This document shows, piece by piece, positions 31,884 through 42,618 of a DNA stretch of 64,000 nucleotides; positions within the stretch are counted from its first letter, which is position 1, and every line of letters starts with the position of its first letter. The stretch comes from Sanderia malayensis (taxonomy: Eukaryota; Cnidaria; Scyphozoa; Semaeostomeae; Pelagiidae): contig RQOL01000828.1 of NCBI GenBank assembly GCA_013076295.1, positions 4,337,219 to 4,401,218 of the forward strand, read 5' to 3'. A program made the position numbers and the translations under genes. The notes under the pieces are model-generated. The model worked only from the letters and a program-made list of their open reading frames with translations. It ran no database searches and was not told where the DNA came from.

Positions 31884-34800
31884 ATGCGATATTACAATTT
31901 CTTAGCCACAATTGTGGCAGTGCTAGCCTTATTCTTTGCCAATGTGAGTATGTACATTTGTCAAACAAGTTATTTTAACATTATGCTTTTAGCTTCTTAT
32001 GACTTGCTTGCTTGTTGGGAACGAAAGTCTTGCTTGCTTGTTGGGAAATAAAACATTAAACTACATACGAAAAAGAATATATCCATTATGCATTCACAAT
32101 TTTCGTGCACCTTTTAGATAAAACATTTCCCCTTGGTTGGATTGAGATGTGGGTCTTTTATAAGAAGTGGGTACTGTTGTCCGTATATTTTCGTAAGGGT
32201 GTACGGGTGTAAGGGTGTACGGGTAAAATACCTTGGCAATGATACGGAACATAACAACTTAGTCATGTTTTATTCTTAAGTTAAGACTGAAAACTGGGAA
32301 TTTTATACAGTCTACTCTCGATAAGTGGAACCCTGGATAAGTGGAACTTTCGTTTAGTGGAATCAATTTCTCTGGGCCCTTGGATTTGCATTAACAAACC
32401 TATAATTCGGATAAGTGGAACATTCGATAAGGGAAACCATTTGTTTCGGTGTGTTTTTATGAGAGACGTGTTCATAAGAAACCAGAACTGGGGTGGTAAA
32501 AAACTAAGGAACTCTGGCGCAGAGCCGAAGAAATATTAAGAAACAGTAAAACGTCAGTTCTGAAGAGTCCATTAAACTTTAGTTTTTGCCTGGCATGATT
32601 TTTGCGAATACACATTAGCATCCTTTTTCGTTTTGTTTTCAACATCAGTTCTTTAGTTGGGATATTCGTTATTTGGAACAAGTTCCACAAACGATATCAA
32701 TTCTATCAACGACTTGTCAACTTTTGTTCAGAAGGATTGATATTTCTCATTTCGATCTTCATGGATACTTTTGATGATATCTGTTTATATTCATTCGAAA
32801 ACGTTTTGCTCAATATTATACCAATAAGATAAATTCAGGTCCCAAATATAAGAAACCGAATGAAACAACAGAACTACGCTCAATGCTTACTTGAGATTTT
32901 AATATAAAAACGTCCATTCACGTTTTGCTCGAGGGCTTCAAAGTCAAATCTGAGGCGCATATACTTCAACACCTTTTTTTATTAAATCACACTTTATAAG
33001 AACACTGAGGCTCAATTTCCAAATAAATAAGAACAAGTTTAGAACATGCTCAGCCTCGGATGAGAAATTAATACAAAAACAAGGGGGTTTTAGATTTTTT
33101 TATTTCAACAAAGCAAAACCATGTAAATTCTAAACAAAATTGTACTGTGCTGTATATAGTAAAAACGAAATCAGAGGGAATTTATTCGAAATCGATTCCT
33201 GTCTGAAAACTTTTGCACGAAAATATAAATGCATTAGTTGTTGAATATATCACCAGTACATACTAGACGAATTCTCTAGTGCATTGTAATTTATCATAAA
33301 TAAATCTACATGAACCTTAAAAGGCAAGTTTTATGGTTAACTGGTCATTTTGGGCGATGACGTCATGTCTGAATTGCTTTTAGTTTCTAAGAAATAGGCT
33401 TATTCCTGCTTCATTCATGCTTATTCCTGTTCATTCCTTCTCGTTCAGCACTTTAGTTATAACCAACAAACATACATGACAAGTTAAGCCTGGTTTCCAT
33501 AGTCGCTGAAGTCGTCGGGTCGCCGAAAAATGAGTTCAGCGACCACAGCGAAAAATGAGGGTCGCTGAGATAGAACTTCAGCGATCCCAGCGACTGGGTC
33601 GCCAGGGTCGTTGAGGGTCGCCAGCAAAATAAATTAGTTTGTTTCCATAAAGTCGCTGGGGTCGCTGAACCCGTTTTTGAGCGATCCTGGCGACTTCAGC
33701 GACTATATGGAAACCAGGCTTTAAACTTGTACAACAAACCAATCACATTATGAACTCCCATCACGTGCTTGAAGATTCGAAAAGGCCATTGGCTGAAAAC
33801 AGCTATTGTCTCGGTCTACATGTAATCGTAGAAGATATTATTATCCCTTTGACCTGCGGGATAACAATGTCTTCCACGAAACCTGAAAGAGGGAAAACAA
33901 CATTCCACAGAATACACGTTTTTTATAAGAAACGACTTTATAAGAAACGTGGCTACTGGTAGAACTTGGGGTAAATTACAATAGATTCTTTTGTTCTATT
34001 GCTTCCCTTAACAATAAAAAACAATTAAAAGTTTAAGAAACTTTTCTGGTAGGGCTTGAGCTAGGTTTCTTATAAAATAAAAAGCGTGTAGCAATCTTTG
34101 CAACATACATAACACTAAAGATAGTTGCATTTCATATTTCATTCACAATGTGGCGCAATGCACATTTTCTATTTTATCGTGCTAGGGGAAACTTGTTCTC
34201 TCCGACCCATGCTTTGCCTACAGCACACTATCAGACGCAAGTAGGGATATCAACGAGATGAGCTCTTGCAGCGGAACTGACACAACCTTATATGGATGGT
34301 ACAGATTTACGGGCAGCGCAGGTGAAAAGATGCTTGACTACTGTCCGTACAACTACAACAACTTCGAGTGTGGTGCGTTTGTAAAAGGTTGGCTGCAGGG
34401 CCGTCTTCCAGAGACTTACGAAGGGGAGGTATACAGATTTGTCTATTTTGCAAAAACAACAAACTGCTACCTCGACAGTCGTCAGATCAAAGTAAAAAAT
34501 TGTGGTGCCTTCTACATCTACAAGTTGAGCGGTGTTCCCAGCTACCATTACTGTCAGCGCTACTGTGGAGTGAGGAATAGAGTTAACTTGACAGCATCCA
34601 GCGTAACCTTTCTGCTACCGACGACCCCCGCATCGCAATCAATGGATGGATGTCGTCATTATCAGATACTATCCAACGCAACGAGAGCTGTCACATATGC
34701 TACTAATAACAATGATACATTATATCGTTGTGAGGATGCAACGTTGTATGGTTGGTATCGCTTCATGGGCGAGGCAGGAACAAGGATGCTGGACTATTGT

Positions 34801-37089
34801 CCCCGTAAGCCAAGTGATAATTATAACACCAATAGATGTGGTGCATTTTATCAAGGCTGGATAACATCAGGGTCAAAACCAAATGTGAATGATGGAGAAG
34901 TATCTCGACTTGTCTGTTATTCAGACTATAGCACATGCAGTTGTCGATACCAAAACCAAATCAAGATCAGAAACTGTGGATCATTCTTTGTGTATTGGAT
35001 CACAGGGGTACCAGGATGTTTCATGACAAACTGCGGAGTTAAAGGTAATTTACCTCCATTTTCAGTTCCATAAAGTAGCAACAACACATTCTTAATTTCT
35101 TAATTCACTGTCTTCCGTCATTTGTCACAAAACACAAGAGCCGGTTTGTCACTGATTTGTGAATTGCTTCCAGCAGAATAAATGCGTACCTTTATTTTTG
35201 GTGCAGATAAAACTGCAGAAGTGACATGCAGTCAGACCTACATGCAGGTGAAGCTCGATAGATCTTATTTCAATACCTCCAACTATTACAGCATCACACT
35301 GCGTAACCCAGCCTGCAAAGCATCATGGTTGCCAAGTAGTAAGTACATTAGCATCGGCACTGTCCCAAGCGCATGCGGTTCAACACGCCGAGACACGCAT
35401 GACAACATCATTTACGAAAATGAGATCATCATGAAAGCGAGGCAAACACACGCATCTGGCATTACAAGAAACAATGACGTCAAACTTCTCGTCAGGTGCT
35501 CATACAAAAGGGAAGGCTTTGTTAGCACTGTGTCATGGAAGCCAATCTCAACTATCAATGCTGTTGAACGTAAGTGTGCCAAATGGTTGTAGAAAAGCGT
35601 TTCCTATTGTTTCTTGCCTCCTCTGATGATAACACACCTGGCTTAAAGTTACCAGTAAAAATACGAAAATTTACCTACTAATCAGGCCACCATTTTAATC
35701 GTTTAAAAAAATTGCGCAATCTGTTTCGAAATAGACGTGATTTATGATGCAAATAAAACTCCTGTCAACTGCCTTCTCATATTCTACAAAGCTGCAAAAT
35801 AAAAATATGACAACATGATACAATGTTGCTTCGTCGTATTATATCATATTGATCATATATTTAGAGAAAAACACGAGAGCTTCACATGGAAGAACACTTG
35901 TGAATAGCTGTGCCCTCATAAGTCTGACGTATTGTTGAATATTCAACTTCAAATAAATAAGTGAAAAATTAAAATCATCGATACTACCATTCAAATTATT
36001 TGTCACAAATATAAACTGACTAGTCCACACATGCAATGCGATGCGAACATTAATGCCAGATGCCTAATATCCAATCATTTGATTCTAGCTGGCTTTGGCA
36101 ATTTCACTTTCTACTTTCGAATGTTTACTGGCAAGGATTACACAGCTGCTCAGCCATATTACCCAGTGAGAATCAAGCTCAGAGATTGGCTCTATTTTGA
36201 AGCAAAGGCAGAGGTTTCTGACAGAAGTCTTGTAGCCTTACTTGATCAATGTTACTCGACACCAACTATGGATCGTAATCATCCACAGAAATATTCGCTT
36301 ATTGAAGATGGGTAAGATAAACATGGCTCTATGCAGTTTCATCGTGCATTCATTGTCAATGAACTTTGATGCTAGAGCTCTCTAATGGTCTAATTGATGT
36401 CGTTCAGATTATATAACTGATTTGATGGTTTTTATTCCTATTGAAGGTGTGCAGTTGACTCTACAGTAAGATTCATCAATTCAGGTGGAAGCATAAAACA
36501 GCGATTCAGTGCACAAGGTTTCAAGTTCGTAAACAACACTGCAGTCTTTGTGCACTGTATTGTGTTCATCTGCTATCAAAGCTCCAAGGAAGACAGATGC
36601 ACACGAGGCTGCGCGGGAAACAATGTGGATCGGGTGAGGACGAGGCGGGATTTGAGTGGAGGCTACGCAGCACAACAGACAACTACCTATTCGAAATACT
36701 ACATGGTTGACGTTGGCCCTATTGTGTTTGAAGAGAGTCCTGCATTGCCTTCAGGTAGATAAAAAATGCCCTTTTCTATGTTATACCAGAAATAGCATGA
36801 AATAAGATTAAAACAATTAATGTTTATTTCCTGTTGAATGATCTGTTGTGTTTCAGGCAAGTTACCAAAGGGTCCAATTTCCACTACAATGCTTGTATTG
36901 ATTGCTGGAGTGGGCTTGCTTGCCATAATCATAATAGTATTGATTGTGAAAATGCGAAGGCGTGATGCTCCACAGTCTGCAGCAGTGGTCAAGCAGTCCA
37001 AGTCCCCTGTGGAGGAGATTGGTATTGACAATGCTCCGAATGGAAAAGAGTTCGTGATTTCTGACGAGGTGACATCATCCAGCTTGTGA
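31884..37089 (+). CDS. Gene A: D8C-D8C-ZP type I membrane protein, six exons
   Basis: Exons 31884-31943 (signal peptide MRYYNFLATIVAVLALFFAN), 34186-35044, 35207-35569, 36089-36311, 36447-36754 and 36857-37089 give 681 residues; all junctions are GT-AG with matching phases. Exon 2 encodes two D8C domains without an intron between them: a diverged one starting CFAYSTLSDASRDINE, and one with [18 protein letters not shown] and NCGSFFVYW. Exons 3-5 form a ZP domain ([31 protein letters not shown]), ending in a basic RTRR site. The last exon has a membrane helix ([19 protein letters not shown]), MRRR stop-transfer and a short tail with [15 protein letters not shown]8C plus ZP is the architecture of uromodulin, GP2 and OIT3, which polymerise extracellularly. 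The role here is unknown; mucosal defence, symbiont or gamete contact are possibilities. Confidence 0.87.
32306..32545. repeat. Pogo/Tigger-like repeat remnant in gene A intron 1
   Basis: TACAGTCTACTCTCGATAAG followed by repeated GATAAGTGGAAC words resembles the ends of pogo/Tigger elements with a TA target. A related stretch (CAGTAGAATCTCGATATAAT) occurs near 24581. No matching second end was found. Confidence 0.35.
33487..33720. mobile_element. Harbinger-like MITE, 234 bp
   Basis: Inverted ends AGCCTGGTTTCCATA (RC at the right end with a two-base insertion) are flanked by TTA at 33484-33486 and 33721-33723, the PIF/Harbinger target. The interior is built from GTCGCTGA / TCAGCGAC words in both orientations. 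Non-coding. Confidence 0.7.
33915..34088. mobile_element. Tc1/mariner-type MITE, 174 bp
   Basis: Ends CACGTTTTTTATAAGAAAC and RC CACGCTTTTTATTTTATAAG with TA on both sides. A relative is nested inside the Mutator-like element at 49872-50255. Lies 98 bp upstream of gene A exon 2. No coding capacity. Confidence 0.6.
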
Positions 37090-39838
37090 AAAGAAGAAGA
37101 ACTACAGAAGAAGAGAATGACTTTGAACTGTGATACTTTGTTCTAAGTTTTAAGCCTATTTTTACAGAAATACTTTGCGAGTCAAAGGGTTTCACGGACA
37201 ACTACAGCTTATTTTAAACTTTGCTATAACTTTTACTTTTATATAAAGTTCATTTTTCAAATATAAATAGACTCGTTATTAAAGTTATTGTTCCGCAGCA
37301 TAGCTGTGTTTTTTAGAATATAACAAGGGATATTCTATCCGAAGATTTGCGTACTGAGAAACTGCATAAATTTTTTTGGTAATAACAGGAAGTTACTGCA
37401 TGCCTATCGGGAAAAATCATGCCTACGCCAGAGAGTTACGTTTATAGCGCGGAAACGAATTGAAGAATCTGGAAGACCATTGAAAATTTTGTTACCTCAT
37501 TATTTTAATATTTGACACACGATTTCAAAATATCCGATATAGCTGGTTATAAATTCGCGAAAACACTTGTACCCGATGAAAATGAAGCTAAAATATTGGA
37601 CATCCGTTGCAAAATTTCACCCAGATCGGTTCCCACCATTCTCCACCATTAAAAACGACAGCTCCGTTGTGTTAGAAACAGAAGGTAAATAAACAGAAAC
37701 TCAGGCGTTGTATTGGTTTCTGGTTAACAATAACAAAACATGAGATTAAATACTGATCGCACAACCGAGGCCCTGCCGTAGGTTCCCTGAAGTAAAATTC
37801 TAAAAGTTCTTAAAAACTAAAAAAACACTTGTTCTCACATAAAAAATCTAAAAAGTTTCCTGTTCCCTGAAATTCTGAGAGGGCCTCAAACTACAAAGCA
37901 ATTATAAATCAGCAGCAATTTAGTAATTTGGAAAGTTAAATATTCAAAGGTTGCATTTCATAGAAAAATATAACATTACGCCAATTAAATGTAATGTGCA
38001 GATAGTAGCAATAATGTAAAAAGCCTGTGTTTCCTTTGTGTTTTTGCCAAAATGCAATACATGTTCAGCACAATAATTGGTTAATTTGTCATTTTCCCAT
38101 AAACTGGCCAGCCAAGTGCCACTTTTGAGAACTTTGTTTTTTAAGGCACACATTGTTGAAAGAAAAATGAGAAGTCTTCACACAGAAATGTCTCAATATA
38201 TATTATTATATAGGTAAATCTTTGTGGAAGCATGGGTTTAATTCTTCTTGTTTGAGCATGAACCTTAGATCACTGCAATATAATGAATTTCAAGATGTAT
38301 TTGAGGTTTTGTTAACAAATATTTTTGAAGATTAATCTAGTTGTCCACTGAGCTCCCTTTATATTGCAAGAAACAATAAAGTTAAGATTCGTCAACTTTC
38401 ATATTTCGCGTGATATAAACACATATCAACGAAACCAGAAACTAATAAAATGTGTTACCTTATTGTACTTGAACTTGAATTAAAATGTGTGACAATCAAA
38501 TGCAGAAAGCATTAAACATAGAATACAGTATACGGAGTTAAATGTTGCAGTTAAAATGAACATAATAAAAGCAACAGGTAAATAAAAACAAAATCCCGAC
38601 TTCCGCTTTTCCATATCTTCAGGCAGGAGCTGAGCTGTGCAGAGTGACGGCCTATGACTTAACTATCTGTTGTTTTGCACCATAGCTGTCGGAAATTTTA
38701 TCTGAAACTAAACTTTGCCTCATAAAAGCCTCAGGCCAATATATCATTTCTCAATTGTAAATAAATGTTAGGTTTTTTGTGCAAATGGATGCTGCATTTT
38801 GCAGTGAAAATAGAGAAGCCATAAGTGTGATCTAATTCACAGCGCCTAGTTTTTACAATTGAAAACAGCTCACACTTCATTGGACAGTTAACAATTAGTG
38901 GATAATTTACGTTGACATTTCAAGCCTGCATATAGAAAGAATCTCTACAATGGAAATCTGTTCAGTTCATTGGACAGGTAACAATCACTGAGCATAATAG
39001 TCATTGTTTGCACTGCTACTTTAAGTCTCTAAATCTCAAACGCGTCCTATTGGCTAGTCCCATTGTCTGATTATCTAGTGGTTCACTGCACACGGTGCGT
39101 TTTAATATTTGCTTTCGCTGACGCACGCAAATCAATGAAGGTGCCTATAAACATATTCCTTGAGATACCGTTCTTGTTTTTCATTTCTATTTTTGCCTAT
39201 CTTTGTAACTTGATATTTGGTTCTCAACAGAAAGCAAACAATTAAATTCAAGTTGATTAAATCAGATTTCGATCAGACTGCCCTTCGATCTAAATTGGAG
39301 CTGACAAAACTTAATCAACAGGCAGTGATGCAACAATTTTAACTTGCAATTATAACTTTATAAACGCATTTAAAGCTACACCCAGGAAGACCTTTTTGTA
39401 CTGTAAACTCTCTTTTCCTTAAAGTATTGTGACGACAAAGTGCAGGTTGACAGATAGCTTCCTTAAATAAACTACCATTCAGCCTTCGTCAAAGGTTTTC
39501 AGGAAGAGGCTTATACAAGAAACTGACTTGGATGTAAATGTGGCAGGAGATTTCTTGTAACAAACCACAATTTTAATATTGGAAGCAGAAAAATACAAGT
39601 TCAGTGTAAAATTCTGCAAAGGAATGTTTGCGATGTTGTGATTTTCTTCACATGATTGCAATGAAAGTCATCATGGATAGTTTTACGGTAGTATTTGAAG
39701 CTGTTCTTTCACATACGGCTCAACGAGCATTCTTTTGATTGGTGAATTCCTGTGGGTGAATATCTTGTTTCATCTAAGCCCTGTGACATTTGACGCATTG
39801 GTGCGCACATAACCAGCGCAGATAGACTCAGTCTGACC
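37090..39838. other. Gap downstream of gene A
   Basis: The first 230 bp (to about 37318) match the sequence downstream of gene B (56949-57178). The rest is AT-rich with no gene. A stretch at 39150-39268 matches 57204-57318. A GTTCATTGGACAG(G/T)TAACAA word occurs twice near 38.88 and 38.97 kb. Confidence 0.5.
39150..39268. repeat. Duplicated non-coding block (partner at 57204-57318)
   Basis: GATACCGTTCTTGTTTTTCA through AATTCAAGTTGATTAAATCA is nearly identical in both places. It lies 2 kb downstream of gene A but only 250 bp downstream of gene B, so the two flanks were rearranged after duplication. Confidence 0.8.
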
Positions 39839-39900
39839 AAAGTAATGCAAATCAGAAACTTGCAGCATTGTTGAGACAAACAATTGGTGTACAATTTCCA
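39839..39900 (+). promoter_or_regulatory. Decayed copy of the gene A/B leader
   Basis: AAATCAGAAACTTGCAGCAT and TTGGTGTACAATT align with the leader of genes A and B (AAATCAGAACCTTGCAGCCA; GTGGTGTACAAC). No TATA box or signal exon follows in register, so it looks like a relic of a lost array member. Confidence 0.45.
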
Positions 39901-40386
39901 TCGTTATTGCCTCCAATCTGAGAGGGCAAAAGCGATCCTGAACAAAAATGGCGCATTTGATCTTCCGTTATAGCATTCCATTTCAGAATAACGATCCTGA
40001 AATGAACTTAGGTTCTCAGCTCTTATCTTCAAATTCTAAACCAAGAATTTTTTCACTAATATCTTAGACAACGAAAATGTGAGAATGCTATTCTCTCAGT
40101 TAATTCGAGATTGTAATTGCTTTAGCTAAATTTTATCAGTTGAGATCAACCTCAGAACACCATGGTCATAACAACCTCGTTTTGACGAGGTTACTATCGT
40201 TCTGATAATTGAAAATTGGCCAGATTTCGTGACATTTCCTTGTGAATTTCAGTTAAATGCGATTAATTACGACTTGTGGTTTTGATATGTCGTGAAAATT
40301 GAGGGCCTGGAATTACAACGAAATACGGCGAATTACGACATACCAGCCTTTACATCTTAACAAGCTGCAAACTAGAACAAACTGCA

Positions 40387-40452
40387 ATGAGGCGCAAAAA
40401 TATTGTGACACGTTCTTGCCCTGCAAGTCATTATCCTGTCCATGTTAAGTCA
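40387..40452 (+). pseudogene. Broken signal-peptide exon, copy of gene C first exon
   Basis: Aligns with 59117-59182 including the upstream CAAACTGCAATG, but has net small deletions that shift the frame after ATGAGGCGCAAAAATATTG. Its splice donor GTAAGT has been reduced to TTAAGT. It lies upstream of gene B, where gene B now uses a different first exon. Decay of an alternative promoter and first exon is the simplest reading. Confidence 0.7.
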
Positions 40453-40764
40453 AATGAATAATGATAACTATTTCTCACGTCGATAAATGGGGAGTCTGAC
40501 ACTAACGGAAATACCCAAATTGGTGGGAATATATATGTGGCGTGTATACGGTTCGCTTGATAGGCCAAGTCGAGATAAAAACACAACGTGTGACTTATTC
40601 CTTTGATGCTCAAATCAAGACTAACTAACTTTGATAAAATATCAATACAAGTCGAATTAACACAATTATTAACACAGCATTACAAGAGACAACGGAACGT
40701 ACACAAACAGAGTTAGCAGATTTACAAATTAGAGTTTAGGATACATAAATTATGCAATCAGCTT

Positions 40765-40805
40765 GACTTTTCTCTTCATATACTACATATATGAAGAGAA
40801 AAGTC
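40765..40805. repeat. Perfect hairpin, 18-bp arms
   Basis: GACTTTTCTCTTCATATA, five bases, then its exact reverse complement. It sits about 100 bp before the foldback insertion in the gene B promoter. It could be a MITE core or a cruciform-prone site; no T-run follows. Confidence 0.75.
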
Positions 40806-40900
40806 TGACCTCCTGACAACACGAGAAAATGATAGTGTAACTCTCTGGTTTCCTCTGGGTCTTTCACGTCTGTCAATTTATTTCCGCATTCGTGCCTATA

Positions 40901-42520
40901 CGCTCTTTAACCGGAAATGAATTTTCATTGGCTAACGCGATTTTTCTTAGCGACGTGGTAGCAACGGATCTGGCCATGGATCTTCACAGTGAAAAGCCAA
41001 TGGAGCTGCGCCTAACTCATGTTTTAAAAGTGGGTTTTATCGCGTTATTTTGGTAAAATATTGAACAAAATATGCTTTTCTTGCGGGTTCGTATATGATA
41101 TTTCAAATTTGTCAAGTTTTTTTCAAACATTTTTCACTTCTGCGTTTTATTTTGCGCTTTGTTAAAAAATACCAAATTTAGGCTCGTCCGCCAGTCAATT
41201 GGTCAGTAAACTCAATTGTTAGGGTTATATACTTCATTTCAATCGAGGAAATGCAGAATTCTAGAAAATACTAATCATAAATAGTGCGGGTTCGTGCTTC
41301 TCGGTTAGTTTTCAAACACCCGTTAGTTTTCAAACGCAGCTAATGTACGAAATGAAATGTCATGTTTCACTTATATGAGGAGTGCAGACATGAATATAAA
41401 TTGCGCATTCGTAAATGTTATATTTTTCTTTAATTGATTTTGACCTTTTTTGATAGTAGGATGGCATAATCTAACCCATTTCAGAATTTTTGCAAATAAA
41501 TAGATGGCATTTTTCCAAGTAAATTCTCTTTTGCTACATCAATAGTTTTGAGCTGTTTTGCTGTCCATATTACAAAATGGGTCCATTCAATACGGGCTGA
41601 TGTCAGTTCAGCTTGTACTTGATCCCATTGGGGATGAAAGATGGAATAATATAAGGTTCAAATGTATAAAACACTTGCTTGAGTAATATATGAAAGTCAC
41701 AGGAAATAACATTCAACCAACTGGCTTGGACTTTTTTCCAAGTATACTAATAAGGTGCACCCTGGATGGAATTACTGAAACACCCTCTAATAAAAGTAAG
41801 AGGGACCTTGGAGATCAAATGACCCTATTGAAGTAGCACATTCGAGAAGATTGCTCAGGCTTAACTGAAGGTCTAAGTTAAAGAGGATAGTTTCTAACTT
41901 GCAAAAAATGTAAACTTAGATAGAGAATAAAATTGATAGTTTTTAATGCCAGCTGCACTGCTATCAGTCAGTCTTGAATGGGCCCTTTTGTTATATGGAC
42001 ACAGAACAACTCAGAACTGCATATTGATTTGATTTGATGTACCTAGTCTGTAAAACATTAGCTTCCACAAGGGGCGTTTGAAAATTAACCAAGACAGCAC
42101 AAACCCGCACCATTTTCCTCAAAATGATTATTATTTATGATTAGTGTTTTTTGCAATTCATCATTTGCTCAATCGAAATGAAACATAACCCCAAAAATTG
42201 AGTTACTGACCAATTGACTAGCGGACGGGCCTAAATTTTGTATATATAGGGCACATTTTGACACACCGCAAAATACAGCCGAGAAACAAAAATAGACAAA
42301 AAAACTTGACAAATTCGAAATATCATATACGAACCCGCAAGAAAAGCATATTTTTTTCAATATCTTGCCAAAATAACGCGATAAAACCCACTTTTAAAAC
42401 ATGAGTTAGGCGCAGCTCCATAGGCTTTTCACTGTGAAGATCCATGGCCAGATCCGTTGCTACCACGTCGCTAAGAAAAATCGCGTTAGCCAATGAAAAT
42501 TCATTTCCGGTTAAAGAGCG
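40901..42520. mobile_element. 1.62-kb foldback element inserted in the gene B TATA box
   Basis: Left end CGCTCTTTAACCGGAAATGA and its reverse complement at the right begin inverted repeats that stay alignable for roughly 440 bp (to about 41335 and 42065). They are flanked by TATA at 40897-40900 and 42521-42524. Gene A's intact promoter reads GCCTATATAACAAG, exactly the sequence obtained by removing the element and one TATA. The spacer is non-coding. Four-base duplications occur in Sola and Ginger elements among others; I cannot assign the superfamily. Confidence 0.85.
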
Positions 42521-42618
42521 TATATAACAAGCGTAGATCTGACCCAGGTGATTCAAATCGGGAACTTGCAGCCATTGAGAAATACAAGTGGTGTACAACA
42601 ATTCATGTACACAACAGC
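42521..42618 (+). promoter_or_regulatory. Core promoter/leader of gene B, rebuilt at the foldback junction
   Basis: TATATAACAAGCGTAGATCT and the following leader match gene A's. The TATA box is retained on the gene side, but everything upstream of it is now the transposon's terminal repeat. The ancestral upstream sequence (CTGTCAATTTATTTCCGCAT) is displaced to about 40.87 kb. Confidence 0.7.
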
